Shown here: positions 25,303 through 36,788 of the stretch, one piece after another | How the letters are laid out: the number at the start of each line of letters is the position of its first letter | Position numbering within the stretch: position 1 is the first letter of the stretch | Assembly (NCBI GenBank): GCA_017165825.1 | Contig: CM029380.1 | Span: forward strand, 961,981 to 1,025,980 | From: Hepsetus odoe | Lineage: Eukaryota; Chordata; Actinopteri; Characiformes; Hepsetidae | DNA length: 64,000 nt | Direction: 5' to 3' | Position numbers and translations under genes: made by a program | Notes under the pieces: generated by a model | Databases searched by the model: none | Told to the model about the DNA's origin: nothing | Seen by the model: only the letters and a program-made list of their open reading frames with translations

Positions 25303-25779
25303 TGTATTTTTCTTAAAGAGTGAGAAAATTCTAATCTCAGTTGTAGCCTGGGCGTCCCCAAACCATTCGATTCATCGTCATTTTACACGACAGCCATGAA
25401 ACGTCTTCCTGCGTTCCTGTCTGGAGAACGGCGTCCTGTCGAAGCAGTAAATACGTCTTTAATCCCTCTGTTCTGACACCGTTGTGACAGAGAACACGGC
25501 TGGTGCGTGAAAAACGGGCGGCGAGATGAAAACTGCGAATGAGTTACGAGACAAAGCTCAGTCTGGACGTCATAAATCAGACGAGCATGTTTTGTCCTCC
25601 CATCACCACCTGCTGTGGTGTTTACTGGCTTTCAGTTTGAGAAGGGAAGTTTCAGAGGAACGTCCTTCATCCTTTAGCAACACAGTCCTTCTGAAGCTTG
25701 AGGTTGAGGTGACACTGGTTGAATTCTTTATTTTGAAGGGGTCCCAGGATGTGTGGATGATGTGCTTCTTCAGGAGGAA

Positions 25780-26110
25780 CCATAACAGGCTCACTTTATT
25801 AAGAACATCTTACATTTCAGATTCACCTCCACATGAATGCAGGAGATTTCCTGCAAGGTTTTCCAGCAGATCATTGTCCAGAACCCCACGCTGCCTCCAA
25901 CAGCTTCCCATAATGCATCCTGGTATCCTCTCCCCAGGTAAGCACACAGACCTGGCTGTCCACGTTATGGAGAGGAGAACTTGTTCCATCAGAACAAGCC
26001 CATCTTGTTCCATCGCTCCATTTCTGGTGTCCATTGCAACCATCATCCATAACCATTGCATCCCACCAATCACCAGTTAGAGCGGATTGGTGTGAAACTC
26101 TTCTTCAATG
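25780..26110 (-). repeat. Degenerate interspersed repeat of unknown class
   Basis: The minus strand carries phrases typical of old dispersed fish repeats (TGATGGAACAAG, GGATGCATTATGGGAAG, GTTCTGGACAATGATCTGCT) and ends in CTTAATAAAGTG. The open frames on both strands look accidental. Confidence 0.4.
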
Positions 26111-26129
26111 GCCTTTGTCACACTGTGAC

Positions 26130-26400
26130 TGTACATCGGTGATGGGGTTCAGCAGTGTGTGTGTGTGTGTGTGACAGTGATGGGGTTCAGCAGTGCGTGT
26201 GTGTGTGTGTGTGACAATGATGGGGTTCAGCAGTGTGTGTGTGTGTGACGATGATGGGGTTCAGCAGTGTGTGTGTGTGTGACGATGATGGGGTTCAGCA
26301 GTGTGTGTGTGTGTGTGTGACGATGATGGGGTTCAGCAGTGTGTGTGTGTGTGACGATGATGGGGTTCAGCAGTGTGTGTGATGATGATTAGGGTTCAGA
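26130..26400. repeat. Minisatellite GATGGGGTTCAGCAG-(TG)n
   Basis: About eight units, each GATGATGGGGTTCAGCAG plus a TG run of variable length and GACGAT, spaced roughly 34-46 bp. Confidence 0.9.
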
Positions 26401-27480
26401 GATCTGAATCTCTTCGTCTCTGCAGTTAGAAGTTACTGTCGACTTGTTAATGAACTTCTTGTTCTTCCACCTTCCTGTCCGACTCGTATCGATTCAGTCA
26501 GACTTCACGTTGACCTGAACGTCTGTCCTGAGGGTTTCAAACTCAAAGTCTCGCACAGCACGAATGCCCAGTAAAGAAAAGACCTTTAATAATAGAGTCC
26601 AGTAAACAAGGCAACGCAAACAGCATTACTGCATAATCCGTACAAACCACAGTTAAAACAAAAAACAATCGTTTTAAACAAAATAATTCACTTGATCTAC
26701 TGGAAAAAAAAAAAACTCATACAGCGCAGGGAAATCTAAACCCACACCTAAAACAAAACAGGAGATTTCAGGAGACGTTAATATTAGTTTAGCTGAAAAG
26801 GAAAGAAGATTCCCAAACTCAGTGCAACTTTTCTGCTCCTTCATTTGTGTCAGAGCAAAGAAAGGAAGAATGTGTAGAGTATAAAGAGTTTAAAGGGCTG
26901 ATTTATGGAGAACGTGTTCTGCAAATATAATCCAACCCTCGATGTAAAGTGGTCAAAAACAGGCAAGTTATTTACTCTCACTGCCCACTGACCCGGAGAG
27001 CCACTAGTCAGATTCACCCTGGCCCTTTGTGATGGACACCGGGGTCCTGTTCACACCTGCATTAATATGAAGTCTGTGGGATGCTTTAGATGGTCAGATA
27101 AACCAAAACGGGACTCACTTTCAGAGGCCCCGACAGCCTGTGATTAATAGTAGTTACACAGTAATTATTAAATTGTATCATTTAGTATTATTAAATAGTA
27201 GGCAGGTGCCATAATTAACCATCTTCGTTAACCAATCACAGATCCAGGGGACTTAACGCAGGCGTGCCGGACTCAGTAAAATGAATAAATCAATTAATAA
27301 ATAAAAGCAAATGTGTAAAATAAAACAATTTAGTCCTACTTAGGAGGCTCTTAAAAATAAACAAAAATGCTTAGAGGGCTTTTTGGCTACTGCGGTATTC
27401 TCCGATATCAGCACTACAATTTTTTTGTGCTTACGAATCCAGAAATGGGCATCAAACACTGGTGTGTGGGGTGGACGATG
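26400..27480. other. cmtr2 3' flank, unique sequence
   Basis: No gene or named repeat is seen. On the minus strand this is the likely 3'UTR and downstream flank of cmtr2; an ATTAAA-type poly(A) signal candidate lies near 26584. Confidence 0.4.
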
Positions 27481-30400
27481 CTATCTGCCCTCTCCGGTCT
27501 GCATTAGTACATGAAGCTGCTGCCTCATGATACTGTTGTTGAGGCTGGAGAGAAATTGAGGCAAAGATCCTCTAATTAGTTCCTCCATTGGGGCGAAATG
27601 CATAAGCTGCCTGCTCGGCTCCAAACCTTGCATTTTGTCCAGAACCTCCTGGAGGAGGCTGATCCCGCTTGGGAAAGTGGTGAACCCCACACATAGAAGC
27701 ACAGCAGAACCTGCGGATGGGCAGCGGAAGCTAATGGAGCGGAAGCACAGGTGGAGGGTGAGGACCAGACACGCAGAGAAGCGGGTCAAAGCAGAACCCA
27801 ATGGAAGCAGCAGGGCCGATCCTTCGGTGAGGCCGCGCAAAGCTGAGAGCACGCCGCTCAGAAGCTTCTGCTGATGATCTGGACTTCCATCATACAGAGT
27901 GGAAACAAAAGCCTCTGAGGAAGACGGCCCTGGAAAAAACTGTAGAGCGCTTCCTGAAAGAGGGATCTCCTGCCAAGAAGGATTTCCCACCACCAGACAG
28001 GAGGTAATGTTAGGAAGATTGCAAACTTCTGATAATATGGAAGCAGGAGATTGAAAAGTGCACGAGCTGCATGCTGGCATGTTTAGGTTCAGTGGTGGTC
28101 GTTCTGGAGAAAGTGTATGTTCTACTACAGCTTCGTTTAGAAGATCCAACAAGTCCTGCTCGCAGAAAGCAGAGCTACAAACTTTCGGAAGAGCGGCGCC
28201 CACACGAGAGAACCAGGTATCAACATCACACTCGATTAAAGGGCCGTTTAAAACGAACTCATGACCCTCCAACCCCCCGCAGTGTTCCCCCACCCACGTC
28301 CTGTAAACTCCTTGGGCAAGCCGCTGCCTCCATTGCTGGAACTGCATCTCCTTGCGCTGATTGAAAGACCCCATCTGTTTCCTCTGACACGGCTTTCCCC
28401 AATTTATCGATCCACCTCGGCACACCCAGCTTTTCCGTGGAAGGAAGTGCACCTGATATGGAGGAAAAAAAAACATCATGAAGAAAAGGGGGGGGAATAA
28501 ATAAAGACTTGAGCACCTCATTTCTTCACATTTCATCAAGACCCAGTCTTTCTTATATTTTAATGTATTGTTGTGGAGCAGTTCTCCAGATCTTCCTGAA
28601 GGACAGTGTTGTTGTCTCTCATTTTCAGTCCAGTCTCTGTTCCTGAGCAGTTCTCTAGATCTTCCTGAAGGACAGCGTTGTTGTCCCTCATGTTCAGTCC
28701 AGTCTCTGTACCTGAGCAGTTCTCCAGATCTTCCTGAAGGACAGCGTTGTTGTCCCTCATGTTCAGTCCAGTCTCTGTACCTGAGCAGTTCTCCAGATCT
28801 TCCTGAAGTACAGTGTTGTTGTCTCTCATGTTCAGTCCAGTCTGTGTAGCTGAGCAGTTTAATTATTTTTTGTTGGTTAATCCACACAGTGATCTACGTC
28901 TGAATCTTCAAGCAGAACAAAGCATCTAACTTAAAACTTAAGTCTAACTTTATCTAGAAACTTTAGGCTGTATGAGAAGACCGTCTGACAGGAAGAAGAA
29001 AATAGTATTTTGTGCCAACAAAATATAAAGAAATGAGGGGCTCAAGACTTTTGCCAGTACTCTGTATTAAAAATCATATCTGGTTTTGAGTCAAAAAGAT
29101 GGAAAAGAAAACACCAGTAAAACATTTAAATAGGAGATAAAACATCATTCAAAACAATTAAATATTTGTAAAAAAAAATAAATAAAAAATATTAAGGAAC
29201 ATTACGGGAAACCTGGCTGTGTGCTGTTTGTTATTAATTAAATCAAACCCAGAAAACACCAATTATCCGATGTCACTTCAGCGGTGACCTAGTAAGATTG
29301 TGAGTTCGAATCCCAGACCAGTAGGTTGCCCTGAGGTACCCTGTAGCAAGGTACCGTACTATGGGTGGTGGTGGTACTTGGCTACGGACCTCTGGATCAA
29401 GAGGTCCCTGGTTCGAATCCCACCTCTAGCACTACCACCACTGGGTCCCTGAGCAAGACCCTTAACCCTGAGTGTCTCCAGGGGGACTGTCCCTGTAATT
29501 AGGACGTGGAAGTCGCTCTGGATAAGAGCGTCTACTAAATGCCGTAAATGTAAATGTACTAAAACCAGACCAACAATGAATTCATTATATCCGAGTCCCC
29601 AACTTGACACGCTGGTCCTGCAACTTACATTCCATCGAGAGACTCATACATGCGTGTTAACGTACACGTTGCACAACAACACAGTGCGTCGACACTTGTG
29701 ACAACCGAAAATTGGCGACTGTGACTCTGATGAGTACGGAACATCATGGAATGTATAATCTGGAACTGAATGGTGATCTAGCTCTAGAAAAGTGACCTGA
29801 CTTTTTGTTATATTAAGCTTTCTATTTTTAAGTGTTTACCTTTTGTTTGTTTGTCTAGTCTGCCTTATGGTCTGGATATTACTCTATTCATAAAACAAAT
29901 AATGAAATGTCTGAAATGAAATGAAAACAGCTATTTAAGAGTGTAATTGTCAAACTGGAAGCGATGCGAATTCTGTTATATCTTACAAACATTAGCGAGT
30001 TTTATTTTGTAATTCCAATTAAGCTAATAATGTACAGCTTGCAAAATGGAAGTCTGGAATGTTACTCAAGCTTCAAGTATAAAAATGTTTGACTTTCTGG
30101 CTGTAAAAATAAAAAACAAAAAAAAGATATTTAACACTGGTAAAAACGACAATTAGTTACTGTTCCAACTTGGGAGAAAAAGTGAGAGAAAATGAGACTG
30201 TGTTGGTTTTGACATGTTCAGAGGAGAGACCAGGAGTATATCAGCAGAAGGATGTTGAGGATGGAGCTGCCAGGAAAGAGGAGAAGAGGAATAATAAAGA
30301 CGAGGTTTTTGGATGTTGTGAGAGAGCACATGTAGGTATGATAGAGGAAGATGCAGACGACGGGAAGAAATGGAAACAGATAATCCACCGTGGCGACCCC

Positions 30401-31748
30401 TAAACAGGAGCTGGTGAAAGAAAAAGCTATTATTTTTCAGCTTTCTACTGAAGTATCTTCCATACACGAATGGATGTGCTGTGTATGGAGACAAAATTTC
30501 TCCCAGTACCTGAAACCGCTGGATGTAGAAACGTGCTGTACACTCCCTGAGCTGGTCCAGCCGTGCACGCACAGCGCTCATGTTTTCGAAGAGCTGTAGG
30601 TTCTCCTGGATGGTGTCGACCTGCAGAGAGTGGAAAAATGTGCAGATCTCTTCATGCTGCCTGAGGAAAGACTCTGGGATGCAGTGGTTTGGAAAAAGCG
30701 CAGTCTTGGATGCCATATCTGGCCCGTAGTTGCGGATTAGCTTCGAAAGCAGGGGGCGTACAATGTCTTTGGCCTTGTAGCCCAAACACACAACATAGAC
30801 CTCGGAATTCCCGGACTTGCTGGTGGCAGGTTTGACAATGTCCACCGAGCTGAAGCAGCAGACCAGAAGGTAGAGCAGGCAGACAGATGAGTGTTCAAAG
30901 AGTGTAAACATCTTCAGGACAAACGAGCCTCCGTGTCCTAACAGCAGCAGAGCGCAAACAGTCTCACAGTACTGAAGCGGCGCCACCAAACTCTCCTGCT
31001 CGCTGGGGTCTCCCTGGCAGTCGAAGCTGCCATCGGCCGTCACCAGGTCCACACTCCGCATGTTTCTCACAAATTCTTGCAGCTCCAGCAGGTGTTTCTG
31101 CAGCATGATGTCGCCGGTGTCATCTGAGCCGAAGAACCACCAGGGAAGGGTGTGTGCGATGAGTCTATCGTCTGCGATGGCGCAGCTCCGGGCGTTCGCT
31201 TCGTGGTACGGATTCAGGGTGTTGGCGACCCAGCTCCAGTCGCAGTGCAGTCCGCTGGTCTGCAGGAAGTGATTCAGGGCTGAGATGAAAGCCCCAGGAG
31301 CTTCACACAAATGGACGGAGTTCAGCTCGCCCATCTGCAGTGCCGTGTCCGGAAGGAGGTAAAATGTGCCCAGGATTTCGTAGAACTTGGCCCAAGCCTG
31401 GGTGCAAAGTTCTGCATTGACTGTAGCTCGGAGGTGCGAAGTAACCGTGCCCGCCCGGTTGGTGGAACAGGTGTGCTGGTGCCACACGGTCAGATCTTTG
31501 TCGCTGAGTTGGTTCTTGACCTCATTGAGGGATCGCTTCAGGGCCTGGAGACGTGGGTGATTCTGGGGTTGGTCGGCAAGTGCCACGCTTGGGTCCGGTA
31601 GACTCCATCCTGCTCCTGGTGGAGGAACATATCTCCTCGATTTGCTGAAGAGCTGCTTTACCTCTTCCACAATCTCGGCGTCAAAAAACTCAACGGGACC
31701 TGGCTTGTCCGGGGGCAACTTCTTCCTGGTGCCACGGCCTCGACTCAT
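27481..31748 (-). CDS. cmtr2: Cap-specific mRNA (nucleoside-2'-O-)methyltransferase 2
   Basis: Two coding exons on the minus strand, 30510-31748 (413 codons) and 27481-28452 (323 codons plus stop), give 736 aa, near the ~770 aa of mammalian CMTR2 (FTSJD1). The enzyme methylates the 2'-O of the second transcribed nucleotide of capped RNA using SAM. Exon 1 carries the Adrift-type RrmJ/FtsJ methyltransferase domain: the SAM loop LCEAPGAFISALNHFL, a candidate catalytic Lys in AWAKFYEILG, Asp in LVTADGSFDCQG and Lys in GGSFVLKMF. Exon 2 encodes the C-terminal non-catalytic FtsJ-like domain, ending LHVLMQTGEGR. The exon junction is CAG|GTACTG ... TATCAG|GTG in phase 0, giving RFQ-VHFLPRKSW. The start at 31748 was chosen because MSRGRGTRKKLPPDKPG begins 9 nt after a splice acceptor (31758-31759) that would join a 5'UTR exon. 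As I recall the mammalian coding region is uninterrupted, so this intron is unusual. Confidence 0.93.
28480..29070 (+). mobile_element. MITE with 69-bp internal tandem repeat, copy 2
   Basis: About four 69-bp units (28575-28860) sit between imperfect inverted ends: AAAGACTTGAGCACCTCATT at the left and, inverted, AAAGTCTTGAGCCCCTCATT at the right. 69 bp is 23 codons, so every unit keeps the same frames open. It sits in the cmtr2 intron, about 30 nt from the acceptor. Confidence 0.75.
29368..29555 (+). mobile_element. SINE family B in cmtr2 intron
   Basis: Head CTTGGCTACGGACCTCTGG and B-box-like GGTTCGAATCCC, tail GTCGCTCTGGATAAGAGCGT. Same family as 11725 and 23163, opposite orientation. Confidence 0.8.
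30170..30425 (+). mobile_element. RTE-type LINE 3' end in cmtr2 intron
   Basis: Shares GATGTTGAGGATGGAGCTGC, the CAGGAAAGAGGAGAA phrase and the tail CGTGGCGACCCCTAAACAGG with the fuller copy at 62790-63232. It ends about 80 bp from the cmtr2 exon 1 donor. Confidence 0.8.
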
Positions 31749-32666
31749 TCTCCAAACCTGCAGCGGTAGAAAGAGAAGCACTGCATCAGACCCTAACTAG
31801 GGTTACAGTACCTTTAATTTAAACGTGCTGCGCTGTGCATTCTGGGCTAATCAATACATTTGAATGATAATTCTTAAAGAAATTACAAAAAAGCTAGTCT
31901 AAGAAATTTCAGGCTGTGCTGAAAAATCGAGTAATAAAGCTGGTTAGAATTCTACAAATGCTGTAAAGCAGTAATTCACTGCCTGTTGTCACATTTTCCT
32001 AATAAATATGAATAATATAAACACAAACAAAGCCCAGTACAACTTACAACAATTTAGCCCCACCCATTCACAATGACGTTATAAGGAGTGTTTAAACCCT
32101 CTATGATTGTTGGGCAATGCAGGGCAGCCAATCACAACAGTCCTCTTTTGCATACATCTCAAAAGCCCAATAACAGTTTATGAAAAATGGAAACATCACT
32201 GAAGAATATTCAAAAGCTGAGAAAAATGTGGACCTCAAGAAGAAAAACAGGGGAAAAAAGTGGCAGCCAAACATGTTTAATTTGAATTTGCTGTTATATT
32301 TATGCGTTAATTAATCAATAAAAATATACTTATAATCAGACGAAACCCTGATCTATAACTTTGCAACAGTTTAAATCCACAGTCACCTAAAAAGCCACAT
32401 ATTTCAGGGAAGCAAAATAAGTCAAATAAACGAGCCGTTTGTCCTCCTTGAACAGCCGGTGGGTAAGCGGCCCTCCGCCCGATGTATGACGCGTTTGTGT
32501 CGGTGTAGCGGATCAGGAAACACCGCGGTCACGGTTTGGGCCTGATAATGCTAAAAACAAACAGCCTGCTGCACCCTCTCAAACACCCGCGTATAAAAAC
32601 CCTGTTCAAAACTCCACGGGTTTTATTAGTTGAAATAGTTTATATATGTAATAATAAACGTTTTAC

Positions 32667-32830
32667 CTTTAAAGGCCGCCGTAAGCGAAGATATTTCAAC
32701 TGAAAACACTTCTGACCAATTCCCTCTCGCGAAGCTAACACTCTTCGAACTCGCCAGATTCTTCTTCGAATCCGCCGTTCCACCTTAAATAGGGCAGCAG
32801 ATCCAGGGCGCCATTCTCGGCTCCACACTG
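32667..32830 (-). promoter_or_regulatory. cmtr2: Probable 5'UTR exon and promoter region of cmtr2
   Basis: On the minus strand a good donor (TTTAAAG|GTAAAACG, exon end 32667) follows a stretch with no ATG-led long frame. The matching acceptor is CTGCAG just before position 31757, 9 nt upstream of the cmtr2 ATG. The flank 32440-32840 is richer in CpG than its surroundings. The transcription start itself is not visible; the upstream boundary given is a guess. Confidence 0.45.
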
Positions 32831-33899
32831 TAACTGCTGCACCGTTTAAGGTGGAAAGGAAGATTCGTTACTAAGTTGTAAGTTTCCTAAACACAAAACT
32901 AAATAATTTGGATAAAAAAAGGGTTAAAGGGGTTTTAATTAATTGATTTACTCATTTTGGACAAAAATGCAAATGTGTGAATAATAAAAATATATGGTAA
33001 TTGACATTAAAAACTGTTTTTTAATGATAGATAGATAGTGTTAAAAAATAACAGATATATAGATAGATAGATAGATAGTGATAGTGTTAAAAAATAACAT
33101 TGTGCTTTTAAATGGAGAAGGTCAATAATAAATAATATGTTGCCATGGTGACAACATCTTTTTTTTTTGCAAGGGAGTAGCAGGATGGTATATATATATA
33201 TATATACTAAAGGCACAGTACAAAACACTTGTTTAATAGAGAGGGATTCAGAAAGATGAAGAAAGGATGGATGACTGTTTTTGGTACATAAAAGCACACA
33301 TATCATGTGAAGGAAAAGAAAATCAATGAGGGTTTAACATCATTATTGGCTGCTCAGATTACAGCTATTTTTAATGTTCAGGATGGCATTGAGTGAAGTG
33401 ATGAGGCTCTTTATTGTCTTTACTGGAGCTGTGGACTCTTATGTAATGGATATTACTGTAGGCTCCACTGCTTTCTGCTGAACTGTTCATGTTTACAGCA
33501 CATTACACACATGTAAGGATATATAACCCCCCTCCCCTCGACTCTCACTCAAACCGAACATCCGGACATACAGTACATTCTGTCTCCACAAGTATCCAGA
33601 CTGTCCTTTCCAATAACTGCACTCAGTTCCTCTAAAACATCACATTAAAGCTGCTGAACAATAGGATTGGACACTCTGGATGGAAGCCTGGCCTCGCCTA
33701 GACTGCAATCAAATCCTTATCGCAATCTTCCAACATCCATCTCTCACAGGAATTTAGATGGTTGGGGAACAAACCCTCCTATTATTTTTCCCCTTACCTC
33801 CATATTTTTTATACCAAATCTCTGTTCTTTTCTTCCATTTTCAGATAAGACTCTTCACTAGTCTGATTACTGTGAAACAGTCCATTGTTTTTGTTTCAT
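32831..33899. other. Intergenic, no gene seen
   Basis: AT-rich sequence with small (GATA)n near 33050-33080 and (AT)n at 33190-33206. A long T run lies at about 33160. Nothing coding is supported. Confidence 0.5.
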
Positions 33900-34078
33900 T
33901 TACATTTACATTTACATTTAGCAGATGCTCTTATCCAGAGCTACTTCCACATCCTAATTCCAGGGACAGTCCCCCCTGCAGCAATTCAGGGTTAAGGGTC
34001 TTGCTCAAGGACCCAGTGGTGACCTCTTGATCCAGAGGTCTGCAGCCAAGTACCCACCACTAGACCACCGCCATCTCA
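33900..34078 (-). mobile_element. SINE family B
   Basis: Tail at left (TTACATTTAGCAGATGCTCT, TATCCAGAGCTACTTCC), head-derived end at right (CCAAGTACCCACCACTAGACC). The B-box region is partly deleted. Confidence 0.75.
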
Positions 34079-34444
34079 TTTTATCCTCCATCACCTTCCC
34101 ACCATCCAGACCGTCTCAGACTAAATGGACACAAACACAGAAGAGACGTCCCTCTGAGTGTCCATCGGTGCAGGACAGAGTGAAGGAGAGTGAGAGAGAG
34201 GACAGGGAGAGTGGACGGTGGAGTTCAGGGTGTGTGGAGTGTGTGTCCGTGATGGAGAACTAGTAGAGACGGTGATGAAAGTGAAGCGGTGAAGTTCATG
34301 TGGATTATTTTCAGTAGATTGTTTTTATTGGAGTTGAAGTTCGAGGCTTTAATAGTCTTTAATTCTATTAATATGGAGTGAGATTCAGTTCACTTTCACA
34401 CAGACAGACGCTCCAGACGTCCTTCAGAGGAGACACGTCTCACG

Positions 34445-34610
34445 CTACACTCTCAGTACACTCCTGTACTTTTACTTTACACTCTCAGTACACTCCTGTA
34501 CTTTTACTTTACACTCTCAGTACATTCCTGTACTTTTATACTTTATACTCTCAGTACATTCCTGTACTTTTACTTTATATTCTCAGTACATTTCTGTACT
34601 TTTTCACTTG
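34445..34610 (+). repeat. 32-bp minisatellite, about five units
   Basis: Units of CTCTCAGTACACTCCTGTAC plus TTTTACTTTACA, starting at 34451 and 34483 and so on, period 32 bp early and slightly changed later. Confidence 0.85.
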
Positions 34611-35370
34611 TACTGACTAAAGTAATCAAAATTTCTTCTTTTACGCTATTGTCTTTACCATTATTGAATTGTTCAGCTCTGATTTAGGCAATAACACAAT
34701 GTTTTCATTCTTGAAATTCAAAAAACAAAAAATAAGATGCAGATTTTTATCATCAGGAAAACCACAAATTCTAACAGTGGCACAGAATCTCCGAAACGAC
34801 TCCAGTCCCCCGACACATCATTCATTAGAGATTTATTTTTGCTTAATTGCTTGTAAGTGCCACCGTGTTCACGGCTGACTCACGCTGCTGTCATAAAAAT
34901 AATATAAAAACTAAAATACATTCATAACAGCTCCACAGGGACAGAACATCAGTCTGCAGTTTTGCTGTGTTGGGTTTTCATGCAACAGTAAAAAAAGCAA
35001 AAAAAAAACCCCAGAACATAAAGGGAAATAGGAAGGGATGAAGGAAGAACTGTATTGGAATGTGTGTTGTGTGTGAAATATTGTATAAAAAGTAACTGCT
35101 TATTTTGTACAAAGTGTAAAATGTATTTATTTATTACAAATTATGTTGAATAATGCATCCTTACTCCAAAAATAAAAAGTCTGAAGTTTCTCCTGTTTCA
35201 GAAGTGAGGACACCGGGACAGCAGTGTGAGGAAAGTTATTCGATTTACATAATGATTTCCATAATTACAGTCTTATAATAAGGATAATCTGTTCAATCAA
35301 ATTGCATCTAATTTAAAACAGGGTCACAGGAGATGTTAGTGTCAGTACATGGTGTTATATGAAGTATATA

Positions 35371-35371
35371 G

Positions 35372-35426
<55 letters not shown>
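35371..35426. repeat. (GT)n microsatellite
   Basis: About 28 GT units with one GCGT interruption near its start. Confidence 0.9.
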
Positions 35427-35429
<3 letters not shown>

Positions 35430-35754
35430 GAGAGATTAAGCCTTCATATCACAATATATGTATGTGTGTTGATGGGCTGTGTGTGTATTAAAGGGGTGAT
35501 ATGAAGGGTTGGCTCATTACTATGGAAACGACGTGCCGTTATTTACAGGAGGTACGACAGGAGGGCATTAGAGCAAATCTTGACCCCATACTGACCTGAG
35601 ATCTGGGGATCAAGGGCAGGATATGGTCAGCTATAACTGCATGTGTGTGTAAGTGTGTGTGCTGTGTAGGAATTTTTTTGCTTCATCATAAATGAAGAAA
35701 TGACATGATCCCAGTGCTCAGTGCAGTGTCCTGCTATAATAATAATCTTCTTCT

Positions 35755-35870
35755 TCTCCCATTCCACAGCGGATCAACCGTCTCCATTTCTTCCGGTCCT
35801 CTGCATCTTCCTCCTCCAAACCGACAAACCTGCATATCCTTTCTTACGATGTCCATAAACCTCCTCTATA
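35755..35870 (-). mobile_element. RTE-type LINE 3' end, inverted fragment
   Basis: Inverted match to the LINE tail at 63080-63230: CAACCGTCTCCATTTCTTCC and GTCCTCTGCATCTTCCTCC. Confidence 0.7.
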
Positions 35871-36721
35871 TATATATATATTCTATTCGTCACATTTTCA
35901 GGAAACCTTTACAAAGAAGGACAACAGGAAAACAGCCGAAAGGGTTCGAAATGAAAGGGTAGTTTACCTAACCATAAATCTACAGTCTGTAGTGGCCCTG
36001 GAGAAATATACAGGTGTGAGAAAAAGCATGAGGGAGAGAGAGTGTGTTATAATGTGTGCGTATGTGTGCGTATGTGTGTGCGCCAACTGTTTCCTGACTG
36101 AGTGAGCATTCCCTCACAGGCATGTGCGGATAAAGCAGATCTGACGTGTGTGTTCTGTCATGCATAAAGCTTTAATGTGTGTGTGTGGTTTAAATGTGTG
36201 TTCATGCATTTTTGGGCAAATTTAAATGCCATGCACACTTTGCCTCTGAAACGCGCGTGTGTGTGTGTGTTAAATGATCAGTACAGAAATAATTTTAAAA
36301 CAACTGCACAACTGCATCTTTTTTTCCTCCTTCATTGTCTCTCTCTTCTTTTCCTCATTCACTTTCTCTTTCACTCCCTCTCTTTTTTGCTTATAGCTTT
36401 TCCTTCTTGGATTGTTGTTACTCTGTTTTTCTGTTTTCTTTTATCTTTGCATCTCTCTCTCTCTCTCTGCCCTGAGGAGCCGAATGTTCCTTAATCCCAC
36501 AGGACGTGAGGAATGTTCTTGTGGTGGGTCGTTAAACAGCGTTTAACAGAACAGAGGCTGGAGTTCATCACTGCAGCTACTGAAGCGATAAGGAAAAGAA
36601 TGGAGGGAGGAGAAGGATGGAGAGATGGAGAGAGCAGGAGTGAAGAAAGAAAGGAGGGCGGCAGGAGCCACATCAACAGAGCGAGACATACATCAATGAA
36701 TCAGATGCTCTGCAGATCACT

Positions 36722-36725
36722 CACA

Positions 36726-36786
<61 letters not shown>
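36722..36786. repeat. (AC)n microsatellite
   Basis: About 32 AC units. Confidence 0.95.

Positions 36787-36788
<2 letters not shown>

Larger units (their letters stand above)
28453..30509 (-). other. cmtr2: Repeat-filled intron splitting cmtr2
   Basis: This 2.06-kb intron holds almost only mobile sequence: an RTE LINE tail at 30170-30425, a tRNA-derived SINE at about 29368-29555, and a MITE with a 69-bp tandem repeat at about 28480-29070. The MITE edge lies roughly 30 nt from the splice acceptor. Phase-0 GT and AG ends make the join consistent. Confidence 0.8.

Noticed and set aside
25526..26080. 184-codon plus-strand frame
   Set aside because: It overlaps a degenerate dispersed repeat with equally open frames on the other strand; no recognisable domain.
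28453..28887. N-terminal extension of the cmtr2 second exon frame (WTEHEGQQRCPSGRSGELLR repeats)
   Set aside because: The repeats are the 69-bp MITE minisatellite read in one frame and lie beyond the splice acceptor; they are not part of CMTR2.
30153..30509. Continuation of the cmtr2 first exon frame beyond the donor
   Set aside because: The translation runs into an RTE tail, and a good donor at 30509 followed by the matching exon at 28452 restores the known CMTR2 sequence.
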